A DNA stretch of 64,000 nt from Ceratotherium simum simum (Eukaryota; Chordata; Mammalia; Perissodactyla; Rhinocerotidae), in NCBI RefSeq assembly GCF_000283155.1, contig NW_004454181.1:18442825-18506824 (forward strand), given 5' to 3'. Positions 31,340 through 41,334 of the stretch are shown here, one piece after another. The notes under the pieces were generated by a model that had not been told where the DNA came from, did no database searches, and worked only from the letters and a program-made list of their open reading frames with translations. Position numbers and translations under genes: made by a program. Numbering within the stretch: position 1 is the first letter of the stretch; each line of letters begins with the position of its first letter.

Positions 31340-31985
31340 GTTTGGGGGTCAGACAGGCCCAGATTTCAATCCTTATTTAACCTCTTCAAGCTTCAGTTTT
31401 CACTTCTGAAACATGGGGACAAAAATGACGGTTGCACATAGAAGGTGTTAATTCATGTCCTTTGACCAAAGAGATTACAGATGTCCGGGAAAATAAAGTG
31501 TTCTGTCCAAGGTCACATAGCCAGACTAAGCAATTCCAAGTTTGTTCAAACAGAGGGAAACAAGGAAGGAGAGTAGGGGCCGGAGGCTGACCTAATACGC
31601 AGTTCAGATCTTGGCTCTGCGCCTCAGTCTCCTCACTTGTAAAGTGGGGCTCTGTTTTTTCAGTCTCCTAGGCCTGGGGTGATTAAATGAGATATTGCAT
31701 GGTTAGCACCTAGCCCAGCGCCTGTTGGGTAGTAAGCACTCAGAAAACGGGGGAGTGCAGGACACAACAAGGCACCCTCCTAACCTCCAAGTCCCCATCT
31801 TCTGCTGGGGACACATACCAGCCACACGTGAAGAATAACATCATTCACACAGTACCATCGTCTCCTGTCTGGCTTCGTCACCACATGCACGCTGAAGTAG
31901 GTCAGTATTTTACAGACCAGGAAACAGCTCCAGAAAGGCAAGGAACCAGCCCCCAAACCGACAGTGCAAAGCCTGGGCTCTAAAC
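31340..31985. repeat. Three MIR fragments
   Basis: Sense pieces at 31340-31440 ('agatttcaatccttatttaa') and 31590-31750 ('ctcagtctcctcacttgtaa', 'tagcacctagcccagcgcct'), and an antisense piece at about 31840-31985 ('tattttacagaccaggaaac'). Confidence 0.65.
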
Positions 31986-32095
31986 TAGGGGTTGCACGCT
32001 GCTGCCTGGGACTAAGCCGCCTGTTTTAGTGCAGCCTGCTAGCTAGAAATGGTTGCTAGGTTTTTAAATAACTGAAAAAAAAAATAAAAAGAAGG

Positions 32096-32334
32096 GGGCC
32101 GGCCCCGTGGCGTAGCGGTTAAGCGCGCGCGCTCTGCTGCTAGCGGCCCTGGGTTCGGATCCTGGGTGCGCACTGATGCACTGCTTGTCAGGCCATGCTG
32201 TGGCGGCATCCTGTATAAAGTGGAGGAAGATGCGCACAGATGTTAGCCCAGGGCCAGTCTTCCTCAGCAGGAAAAAAAAAAAGAGGATTGGCATGGATGT
32301 TAGCTCAGGGCTAATCTTCTTCACAAAAAAAATA
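32096..32334 (+). mobile_element. ERE SINE, long type
   Basis: GGGGGCCGGCCCCGTGGCGTAG head to 'cttcttcacaaaaaaaataaa', inserted in the A-rich centre of the Charlie element. Confidence 0.92.
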
Positions 32335-32352
32335 AATAAATAAAAAGAAAAA

Positions 32353-32600
32353 GGGGCCGGGCCAATGGCGCCATGGTTAAGTGCGCGGGCTCCACTTCAG
32401 CAGCCCAGGGTTCGCAGGTTCAGATACCGGGCGCGCGCCCCGACGCACCGCTTGTCAGGCCATGCTGTGGTGGCGTCCCATATAAAGTGGAGGAAGATGG
32501 GCACGGATGTTAGCTCAGGGCCAGTCTTCCTCAGCAAAAAGAGAAGGATTGGCATTGGATGTTAGCTCAGGGCTACTCTTCCTCACAAAAAAAAAGATTA
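32353..32600 (+). mobile_element. ERE SINE, long type, adjacent insertion
   Basis: A second long-type ERE in the A-rich 3' flank of the previous one; its own tail leads back into the Charlie element. Confidence 0.92.
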
Positions 32601-33054
32601 AAAAAAAAGAAGACTAAAATTTGACACGTGAGAATTATAAGAAATTCACATTTCAGCAGCCAGAGCAAAGTCTTTTGGGAACACAGCCCTGCTCATTTGT
32701 TTACTATCGTCCATGGCGGCTTTTGTTACAAGGGCAGAGTTGAGTACTTGTGACAGACAGCCTACTGCCTGGAAAGCCTCAAATATTTACTATCTGGTCC
32801 TTTATAGAAAGTGTCCAGACCCCTGCTGGAAAGCACAGCTGGACCGCCACAGTTCTCTCTCCCCAAGGAGGCAGGTGAACAAATGCCATCCGCGATAACC
32901 CAGGGTCCTCCTGAAGGCTATGGAGGAGGAAGACATTCACATGCGGAGAAGGCAAGTCAGTGCAGAGACCTCTCCAAGCGGGAGGCACCTTGGAGAAATC
33001 GAGTCCAGTCCCCTCTTTTTAGATGAGAAAAACTGAGGCCCAGAGACTTGAGGC

Positions 33055-33665
33055 AGCCTGCCCGAGGCCACCCAGCGCGTGGCTAACAGCCAGATCCCGG
33101 GGGCTGTCTCTCTCTCTCTCTCTGGGGAGACGCGGGCCAGCGCCCGGGTGGGCGGTGCCTCGGGCCCCTGGGGCCTGTTTGGTTCAGTTGGGCCGCAGGC
33201 GGGGGAGCGCTGAAGGGCGCACGGGCTGGGGAGCCGAGTGGCCGCGGAGGACCGTGGCGGCATCTCCCCGGCGGGGAAGGCGAGGCGCCTGTGTCTCGGC
33301 CTCAGCCTCTTTCCCTCTCTCCGCTCTGCGATGCATCCAGCTTTGCCTCCACCCCACCGCCTAGTTCTAAGGCGAGTCCTGCGCTCAGCCAGCTGGTTGC
33401 CTGGGCCCGGGGATTTGTCCAGGCTGGTTTTTTTTTCCTTCTATTTTGCAAAGCACGGAAGACACACCCAGCTCCCTGCGGCTCTGAAAGCAGCATTTGA
33501 TCCGCGCGGTTGGGGAGCTCTTGGCTGATAAGGCATCGGGAGGAGCTGCCGGAGGGCAGCCCTGGCGTGCGCGGTGGCTGCAGCCGCCCGCTGGAATCCG
33601 AGCCTCGCCCCAGCCTGTTTCCCTCCGGGGTGAGCTGGGAGGGCCGCCCTGGAGGAATCCAGAAG
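33055..33665. promoter_or_regulatory. CpG island, candidate distal promoter
   Basis: By hand count there are about 25 CpGs in 33061-33300 and about 47 over 600 bp, against marked CpG scarcity elsewhere outside young SINEs. The stretch is over 60% G+C, not SINE-derived, and contains a short (CT)n run at 33107-33122. It lies about 26 kb upstream of the FABP6 short-form start. It could be the promoter of the long FABP6 isoform, a lncRNA promoter or an orphan island. No exon was assigned. Confidence 0.75.
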
Positions 33666-34640
33666 GCTCCTTTGTCTTGCAGCCTGGAGAATAATACAAG
33701 CAATAGCAAACATTGATTAAAGGTGTGGCTTAGAGTAGGTGCTCCGAGAGTAGCTGTGGAACTGTTAGATCCTTCACCACCAGAAGGCCGAGCTTCCCAT
33801 GGCGTCCATCCTCCATCACCTGGACCCTGCTTCCCACAAGTCCCAGCACGACTCCTAATCTGACCCAAGTTTCCCCCTTCTGTGACCACCCTTCCATGGT
33901 GCCCTCAGGAGCCCAATCATTAGAAAAGTGCTGGATCCTCAGTCTCTTCTCCACACCTTCCCTTCCATTCCCTGCCCCGAAACCTGCCCCACTCCCACCC
34001 CAGGACCCTGCTCCTTTACATGCCCCTTAAGGGAAGCTGTTAATTTCCTCACACACCCCTATAGACCAGGGTCTGTGGGTAAGGTCAGTCTTACCCTGGA
34101 CTTGCAACCCATGTCTCCCTTCTTGTAAACACACTACTTCCTGTGGACTTAATACTGCCAATGTTGACAGCCCACAACCCCTATTGTAACTCTCTCCTAC
34201 AAGCTTCTTAGAAGCAGCTCTCAGTGGTCAGACATCTTCTCCTTTAATCCCATCATCACTTCACCCTCCACCCATCTGAGCCACTTCCTCCCACTGTAGC
34301 ATCCTATTGCCAGCGTCACACCTCCTCCGAAATCCCAATCTCAGGGGGCTTTGCTCTCTTTGACCAGCACCTCCTCTCCGTCCTATTCACTTATCCTCCC
34401 TCCAGCATCTCTTCAGCCTCATCCGGACCTCCCAGCCATTGTCCCTGTTAGTCACTGTCCCCCTTCCTTCCAGACCTGTCCCCAGACACCCAGTTCCCCT
34501 TCCCAGACTCACCGGAGTATTAGTTTTGTGTGTATTCCTCTTGCATGGAATGCTCCCTTGAATAGCTTTGGTTCTTCCACAAAAACGTCCTGATTTTCTT
34601 CCTCCCTCACTGACTGCTCCTAAACAGATTCCTCCTCGAT
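33666..34640. other. Unassigned, pyrimidine-rich, no gene seen
   Basis: C+T-rich on the plus strand with frequent CCTCC/CTTCC. Parts may be the upstream end of the L2 that follows. Frames are short and low-complexity. Confidence 0.4.
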
Positions 34641-34740
34641 TTGGCATCCAAATGTCGTGCGCTCCTCCACGTGTGGTCCTTGAAATCCTTCTTTTTCATG
34701 TCAACACTCTTCTAGGTGATCTATTCTATGCTGTGACTTT

Positions 34741-34747
34741 TGCGTGC

Positions 34748-34778
<31 letters not shown>

Positions 34779-34784
34779 TGTGTG
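34741..34784. repeat. (CG)n(TG)n microsatellite at an ERE tail
   Basis: A GC-alternating run (34746-34762) continues into TG (34762-34784), directly abutting the 3' end of a minus-strand ERE, inside its TSDs. Confidence 0.95.
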
Positions 34785-35012
34785 GAAGATCAGCCCTGAG
34801 CTAACATCCAATGCCAATCCTCCTCTTTTTTGCTGAGGAAGATTGGCCTTGGGCTAACATCCATGTCCATCTTCCTCTACTTTATATGGGACGCCGCCAC
34901 AGCATGGCTTGACAAGCGGTGCGTCAATACGTGCCCAGGATCCGAACCTGCGAACCCTGGGCCCCCAAAGCAGAGTGTGCGCACTTAACCACTGTGCCAC
35001 CGGGCCAGCGCC
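34785..35012 (-). mobile_element. ERE SINE, long type
   Basis: Reverse-oriented long-type ERE. The TSD tgctgtgacttt lies before the microsatellite (about 34730-34741) and after the SINE head (35013-35024). Confidence 0.94.
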
Positions 35013-35174
35013 TGCTGTGACTTTAAATAGCGCACATATGCCAATCACACCAAGGTTATTTCTTCAGTTCTGACTTCTCCAGTGTCCAACCACTAGCTGA
35101 CCTCTCCACGTGATTGTCTAGTAGTCCTCTCAGAGCTAATGTGTATTCATCAGAGTGACTATCTGCTCTTCTCT

Positions 35175-35723
35175 TGTTGATAGGATTCTCTCCCCATCTA
35201 CCCAATGTAACCGCAGGCCCTCCAGGACCAGTTCAACTGACCCCATCTTATCAACAGAGTAATTAAGAGTGGTTTTTCAGGAACTGAGACCCCTTGTCCA
35301 GTTCAGGCCAGTCGAGACCACCAAACCCTCAACGGGGCCTGCGCAAATGCTCAACAAGTGACCTGTTTGATGTCAAGGAGCTAAAAACTCCACCCTCAGA
35401 TCATGGTAATGCCGCCATTTTGTGCACAGGCGTCCTATGGAGAGGCCTAAATCCTGACTACACTTGTGCAGATCATCCATTACTTCACTTCTCCTTACCT
35501 CCAATCATCTCTCTCCACACTTCAGACCACCCTGCTCTTCATCCCATAAATTGTACCCCAAGCCCTGGAATGGGGAGACAGATCTAAGAGCATGTGCACC
35601 TGTCTCCTTGTAGATTGATCGTGCAAGATAAAGCTACATTTCTTCTCCCAAAAGCTGATGCTGTAATACTTGGCTTTTTTTTTAATGCACATCAGATAGG
35701 AGAACGCCATTTGTGCAGTAACA
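35175..35723. mobile_element. Probable solo LTR of an endogenous retrovirus
   Basis: A roughly 545-bp segment interrupting the L2, bounded by TGTTGATAGG and GTGCAGTAACA (TG...CA ends), with 'cccataaattgtacc' and 'gcaagataaagctaca' near the 3' end in the manner of an LTR polyadenylation region. No TSD was confirmed, the family is not identified and no retroviral coding sequence is seen. Confidence 0.5.
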
Positions 35724-36139
35724 CCAATCCTGCTTCCCCTAGTCTTCCCCATTGCAGTAAATGGCATTCCACCCACAGGCGCTCAAGCCCCCACAAGGCG
35801 CCATCTTGATTCCTCTCCTCCCTCCCATGGCCAGAACCAACCTCTCAGGAGTCCTTGTCCACTCCAACACATGTCCCTAAAGCACTCGTTTCCCTTGGTC
35901 TCCCACACATAAGTCTGAGCCCTGAACACTTGTCCCTTAGATTATCGATATCTCTTCGTGACTGGTCTCTCCAATTCTTCCCTGAGGCCCTACCATCTGT
36001 TCTCTACACAGCAGCCAGAGTGACCTGTCAGGTCAGGTCATACCTCTGCTCAAAATCCCACCATGGCTCCCATTTCCTTCTGAGTGAAAGTCTCTACAAT
36101 GTCCTGCAAGGCCCAATGATCTGGGCCCCATGACCCTCC

Positions 36140-36490
36140 TGTCTTACTCCGTTCGGGCTGCTGTAAGAAAATACTACTGACTGGGTGGCTTATAAACAAC
36201 AGACCTTTGTTTCTCACAGTTCTAGAGGCTGGAAGTCTCAGATCAGGGTGCCAACTTGGTAAGGTGAGGGCCCTCTTCAGGGTCACAGACTTCTTGTTGT
36301 ATCTTTCATGGCAGAGGGGTGCCAGGGATCTCTCTGGAGCCTCCTTTATTAGGGTACTAATCCCATTCATGACGGCTCTGCCCTCATGACCTAATCACCT
36401 CCCAAAGGCCTCATTTCCTAGTACCATCACCTTGTGAGTTATGATTTCAACATATGAATTTGCGGGGACACAAACATTCAGATCATAGCC
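36140..36490 (-). mobile_element. ERVL-MaLR solo LTR, reverse orientation
   Basis: The reverse complement of the MaLR LTR layout: 'tgtcttactccgttcgggct', 'gggtggcttataaacaacag', 'cacagttctagaggctggaa', 'catgacctaatcacctccca' and 'gacacaaacattcagatcat'. Flanks cctcc/cctct suggest a 5-bp duplication. It is a non-coding LTR remnant. Confidence 0.85.
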
Positions 36491-36949
36491 CCTCTCTGAC
36501 TCATCTCCTGCTAGTCTACTCGGCTAAAAGGGCCTCCCCCTGTTCCTGCCACCGGGCCATTGCACTGGTGGTCCCCTCTGCCTGGGAAGCTCACTCCCTC
36601 AACTCCCATGTTCAGTTCAACGTCATCTTCTCAGTGCCCAGAGGAGACAACTTTGTTCATTGTTTCAAAGTCTCCTTAGGGGCCAGAGGTGGCACTGTCA
36701 CCGAGAGCAGGAATTTGTGTCTGTATCGCCCTCTGATGTATACTCTGCACCTGGAACAGTGCCTGGCGCACAGGACGCCCTTCAAAAGTATTTTCAGAAT
36801 AAATGAAATCAAATTCCTGAAGCCTTAGGGCCTTAGCCCTAGCAGTTCCTCCTTCAGCTTTTGCAGTTGAGAAGTCAAGGCCCCTTCCCTGGGCTACAGC
36901 CCCCAACTTCTCTCGCATTTTCCAGATAACACTTATGGTCACCTGATGT

Positions 36950-37320
36950 ATTTAGTGTGTGTCTCTCCTACCTGGTGGGGAAAGTTGACTGTCTCCTTTC
37001 CCTGTAGTATCTCCCAGTAGGCACACAACAGATTCTTAGTAAATACCAACTAGGTCAGGATTTCTCCATTTCCACACTATTGACATTTTGGGCTGGAACA
37101 TTCTTTGTTATGGGGACTATCTTGTGCATTGTGGGATGTCTAGCAGCATCCCTGGCCTCTATCCACTAAATGCCAATAGTAACCCTGCCTCAGTTGTGAC
37201 ACCCAAAAATGCCTCCAGGAGTTGACAAATTTTCACCAGGGGGCAAAATTGGCCCTGGTTGGGACCCACTGTATTAGGTGAATAAATGGGTGAATGAATG
37301 AATGAGTGAACTCAGTTCTG
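36950..37320 (+). repeat. L2 LINE 3' tip split by MER5A
   Basis: 'cccagtaggcacacaacaga' and 'tagtaaataccaac' before, and 'gaataaatgggtgaatgaatg' after the DNA element, form the L2 end. Confidence 0.65.
37055..37272 (+). mobile_element. MER5A hAT-Charlie element
   Basis: 'cacactattgacattttggg', 'attctttgttatggggacta', 'tagcagcatccctggcctct', 'cagttgtgacacccaaaaat', 'gggggcaaaattggccctgg'. Near-matching 8-bp flanks (actaggtc/attaggtg). Confidence 0.93.
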
Positions 37321-37705
37321 AGGCCTACCTCGAGCCCTTTCCTCTACTCTCTAGACTCAAAAGTACATTCCTGCAGAAAGCTCCCCAGCCCTATTGAGAG
37401 AGAGCACAGATAAGGCTTGGCCATAAATCTCCCAAAACAATGTCCCAAAGCCTGACACCCATAGAACCAACACCTTCTAAAACCTCCAAAAGTCCCTCGG
37501 TCGTATAAAGTTTATAGTTATTCAATATGTAGCAAAGGTTTTACCTCCCAGGTGTGTGTGTGTGTGTGTGTCTCCAGGGTCGGGGTTGGGATGGAAACTG
37601 GCACCATCCCCTCTCTCACACTCAAGCCTTTCCAGGTAATATTTGCATTGCTATACTTCTCCCTCACCCTCCAACCTAGCCCTGAATATTGAAAGGGAGG
37701 AAAAG
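37320..37705. other. No gene seen; short (GT)10 run
   Basis: Unassigned sequence with a GT microsatellite at 37552-37571. Confidence 0.5.
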
Positions 37706-37715
37706 GTCTTTGGTT

Positions 37716-38012
37716 TTTTTTTTTTTTTTTAAGGAAGATCAGCCCTGAGCTAACATCCATGCTAATCCTCCTCTTTTTGCTGAGGAAGACCAGCTCTGAG
37801 CTAACATCTATTGCCAATCCCCCTCCTTTTTTTCCCCCCAAAGCCCCAGTAGATAGTTGTATGTCATAGTTGCACATCCTTCCAGTTGCTGTATGTGGGA
37901 TGTGGCCTCAGTATGGCCGGAGAAGCGGTGCATCGGTGCGCGTCTGGGATCCGAACCAGGGCCGCCAATAGTGGGGCGCGTGCACTTAACCGCTAAGCCA
38001 CGGGGCCGGCCC
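37716..38012 (-). mobile_element. Composite ERE SINE
   Basis: Read on the minus strand: simple-type body ending 'ctactggggctttgggg', then the long-type tail modules, with the same junction as at 16702-16990. Flanks ggtctttggttttt and ggtccttgggtttt. Confidence 0.93.
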
Positions 38013-38084
38013 TGGTCCTTGGGTTTTTAAATCCACTCTTTCTTCCCAAATAACTTCTATCGGTCACAGCTGAAAGAAATATGT

Positions 38085-38265
38085 ATTCATATATTTATTC
38101 AACTAAACTTTATTAAGTATCTGCATGTGCCTGGGACTATGTTAAGTGCCTTATACATTAACTGTATATTTTATATCCATTTAATCTTCACAACAACTCT
38201 ATGAGATAATGTTATTACCCATTTCACAGATGAGGATACTGAGGCACAGGGAAGGAAGATCTGGA
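38085..38265 (-). repeat. MIR SINE, antisense
   Basis: 'tttattaagtatctgcatgt', 'ccatttaatcttcacaacaa', 'cccatttcacagatgaggat'. Confidence 0.85.
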
Positions 38266-38359
38266 GTCGGTTCTCTGCAGAACCTTGAGACCAGTAAGGC
38301 CTGATATCCGGGCCAATAAGTCCAGCCACACAATAGACACAGCCACAGATCCACAGAAT

Positions 38360-39005
38360 TTGTCTCTTCCCCATACTTCTCTTTTTGGTTCCTCATGCCC
38401 CACAGGCCCCACCCCTCCATTTGCCTGTCATCCCAGTCAGAAACCAGACCTCCGCCCTGCCCCTCACTCCCAGATCTAATCAGTCACCAAAGCCCTCCTT
38501 ATCTTTGGAAACTCCACCAAACCAGCCTCCAGGCAACCCCCAGCCCTGCATCCTTCCTCCAGACCCCAAGCTTTCTAAATGCAAATCTTCATGACCTGCA
38601 TAACGTCTTGCAGTGGTTCCTCTTTGTCTTGGGGATAAAGTCCATACTCCAGCCGCATTTTGAATCTCCAGGTCCACCTTGCTCCTCCCTACCCTCCCAG
38701 AGCTGAAGCTCTGGCCCCTGCTGTTGCTGGCATCCGAGCCTCTGCGTGGGCTGCTCCCGGCTCCTCTCTTTGCCTGGACAACACTTAAGACTCAGCTTGG
38801 CCTTCTCTGTCCCCTAGGAATGGGTGATGCTGTGACACCCAATGCTCATCCTACCCTACTGGAATTGCATGTCTGTCTGTCCCATCCCCCAAGTAAAACG
38901 TAAGCTGTAGAAGTGCTGGGGTCCCCTTGGTCTTGTAAGCAAGGGCCTGGCAGACACAGCAGGCGCTCAGGATTCTATCTGTTGAAGGAGTGAATGATAG
39001 ACGAA
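38360..39005 (+). mobile_element. L2 LINE 3' region
   Basis: About 0.6 kb of sense L2: 'cagtggttcctctttgtctt', 'gataaagtccatactccagc', 'ctctttgcctggacaacact' and a terminus 'tctgttgaaggagtgaatga'. Confidence 0.8.
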
Positions 39006-39099
39006 CAAGTGGAAGGATCAGTCTGGATGCCAAGCACAGAGGTCAGCGGGATTACACAGTTGTCCTGGTGTGGGGGTCGTCACGCTCTTTTATGAAGTG

Positions 39100-39330
39100 G
39101 CCCAGGGCCTTGGCTTTGGGGTGAGATAAACAGGTCCGCATCCCGTTTCCGACAATATCTGTGGATGTGGCATTAGCTGGGCTCCTTGGCCTCACTGTGC
39201 CGTGGGTTGTCCTCCTGTAAAATAGGATGATAACATCGTGTTCGAGTGGTTAAAATGGAAAACATGACCTGTGGAAGGGCTCTGCAGACAGTATTTATCA
39301 AACGGTGGTTCTATTTCTGCTGCTCAGCAA
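39100..39330 (+). repeat. MIR SINE
   Basis: 'ttggggtgagataaacaggt', 'ttgtcctcctgtaaaatagg', degraded sense MIR. Confidence 0.7.
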
Positions 39331-39339
39331 GGGGCACGA

Positions 39340-39560
39340 TGACAAAGATGAGGATTTGGCAATCAGGCTGCCTGGGCCCAAATCTTGACTTTTCCATGTA
39401 TTAGCTGTGTGACTTTGGGCAAATTACTCAACCACTCTGAGCCTCAGCTTTGCTGGGTAAATTGGGGTAATAGTACCTACCCCGCAGGGTTGCTGTGAGA
39501 ATAAAATAAGATAATGTATGTAAAGCAGTTAGCACGGTGCCCCAGGAGTGGTTGACTGTG
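39340..39560 (+). repeat. MIR SINE
   Basis: Well-preserved: 'ggctgcctgggcccaaatct', 'tattagctgtgtgactttgg', 'gcagggttgctgtgagaata', 'agttagcacggtgcccca'. Confidence 0.92.
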
Positions 39561-40150
39561 TTTTTAGCCGTAACTCCTGTAGCACACATAAGTCTCATAA
39601 TGCGGTGTGATGGGCAAGAACCCTCGGTCCTCCATGAATGACTTGGAGACAAAAGCCTTCTGTCTGCTGTTCAGTTTCCACATCTGTACAAAGGCTCAGC
39701 TCAATGGCTCCTTCAAGCTCTGAAATGCCATGATTCTGAGCCCTGCCTGGTCTTTGTCAGCCCCGACACTCCCTGCACCCCCTCTCCAGGGATGCCCACT
39801 TTCCAAGGAAAGAGGAAAGACTCCTTTTCCGTCTCTCCAGCTCTGCTCCCTCGGCCTCATCAAAGCTGGCTTACCCGTGACTCATCCCCTCTGGGGTTGC
39901 CAGGCTTCCCACTTCCAGTGGGTGCTAATGGGTTAATCAGAGGCACTAATGGAACCACCGGGAACTCAGTGTTCGCTCACTAATGGGTCGCCCCATCTGC
40001 CCTGGCTGTAACACAATGCCTTCACCCTGGTAAAATGCACTCAGGGATTTCCTGTTGGCTCCAGTCTGCTGGTTCCTGACATCTTGAGAGGCAAAAGGCT
40101 GGAGAGGGAAGGAGAGGGATTGACAGAGTGGGGGCGGAGAGGAGAGGCTC
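39561..40150. other. Repeat-poor block with a TAATGG cluster
   Basis: No gene recognised. Within 39921-39985 there are three CTAATGG motifs plus GTTAATC, which stand out in otherwise G+C-rich surroundings. Confidence 0.4.
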
Positions 40151-40290
40151 TGAACCAGCAGTCCCATCCCAGCTCTGCCACTGACTTGCTGTGTGAGCTT
40201 GCACAAATCCATGCCCCTCTCTGGGCCTCAGTTTCCTCATATGTAACATGAAGTGGGTTGGGCTGTAAAGGCCTTGCTGGAGCTAACATT
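40150..40290 (+). repeat. MIR SINE fragment
   Basis: 'cccagctctgccactgactt', 'ctgtgtgagcttgcacaaat', 'gcctcagtttcctcatatgt'. Confidence 0.85.
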
Positions 40291-40619
40291 CTATAATTTT
40301 CAAATCCTGTCACTTTTGCAGCTGAGGTGAATGTCTTTCCAACATCATTCAACATCCAAAAACTGTTAAGCATCTATGATGTGCCAGCCTATGCCAGGCT
40401 CTGTGGACCAGGGGGAAGTCTGTGTGTGTGAATGAGGCACGGGCCCAACCCCCCCCCAGGAGCTCTCACGCTCGGTGCCACCCTACCACAGTTCTTCTGT
40501 TTACAACATGGAGGAGAGCAGGGAGGCCTCCACTCTCACTGAGGGCCTCCGTGTGCCGGGCTGAGGACACAGGGAAAATACAGATAGTTGAAGAGCTTTC
40601 AGTCCTTTTAGTTCTCTGA

Positions 40620-40735
40620 CTACACCATGTTTTCTTGCCTACTGGCCTTTGCACAAGCCATTCCTTGTGCCTGGAACAGCGTTACCCCCACTGCTCTTGG
40701 CCTGTCTAACTCAGTTTATTTTTCAGCTCTCACCT
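40620..40735 (+). repeat. L2 LINE fragment, sense
   Basis: 'cctttgcacaagccattcct' and 'gtgcctggaacagcgttacc'. Confidence 0.75.
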
Positions 40736-41130
40736 TCATTCATTCATTCAACCCATACTTACCAAGCACTTGGCATATGCCAGGCTGTGCCAAGGGTTTA
40801 GGATCTAGGAGAGAACAAGACACACTCTATCCCTGTCCGATCTGAGCTTACAGATTCTTATGGAAGGAGACAGTCAATTAAACAATTTCACCAAAAAAAA
40901 AAAAAAAAAAGTTAAGTCAAGATAAACATAGGAAGAACAGAAACAAGAGCTGAGATAGAAGGTGGGTGGGGGCATCCCGGAAGAGGCAGCAGCGTGTGCA
41001 CAGCTCGGCGGCAGGAAAGAAACTGCCTTGTTAGAAGCGTGGAAAGACCCATGTGGCTGCAGTATGGTGAGGGAGCAGGGCAGGGGGATGCTGGAGAGGG
41101 GCCAGAGCAGATCAGCCCAGGGGTCCTTCT
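40735..41130 (-). mobile_element. L2 LINE 3' region, antisense
   Basis: 'cattcattcattcaacccat', 'atatgccaggctgtgccaag', 'agagaacaagacacactcta'. An A18 run lies inside at 40893-40910. Confidence 0.8.
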
Positions 41131-41159
41131 CGGTAAGCTGGGGCGCCTCCCCCCGATGT

Positions 41160-41330
41160 TTGGGTAGGTGCTCCCCGTTCCTTCCCTGTCATAGCACCTG
41201 TCGCTCTGGATTGCCATTGCTTGCTCACTTCTCTGACTCCTCAACTAGACCTCAAGTCCCTGAGGACAGAGATCACCTCCTGGAAGTGTTGTACCCTCTA
41301 TTCTTGACTCACTGCATAAAGTAAAATATG
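41160..41330 (+). repeat. L2 LINE 3' end
   Basis: 'ctgtcatagcacctgtcgct' and 'agacctcaagtccctgagga', sense L2. Confidence 0.65.
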
Positions 41331-41334
41331 CATC

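Larger units (their letters stand above)
31988..32825. mobile_element. hAT-Charlie DNA transposon split by two EREs
   Basis: The left part ('taggggttgcacgctgctgc', 'ctagaaatggttgctaggtt') and the right part from about 32610 ('aacacagccctgctcatttg', 'gggcagagttgagtacttgt', 'catatttactatctggtcc'-like, 'gtccagacccctg') rebuild one Charlie-type element when the SINEs are removed. Confidence 0.8.
34640..36810 (+). mobile_element. Long L2 LINE copy broken by three insertions
   Basis: Sense L2 blocks appear in order: a 'gtgactttaaatagcgcaca' region, 'tgacttctccagtgtccaac', 'cttccccattgcagtaaatggc', 'acacagcagccagagtgacc', 'ccaatgatctgggccccatg', 'ttgcactggtggtcccctct', 'cctggaacagtgcctggcgc'. The interruptions are an ERE (34785-35012), an LTR (about 35175-35723) and a MaLR LTR (36140-36490). 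Confidence 0.85.
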
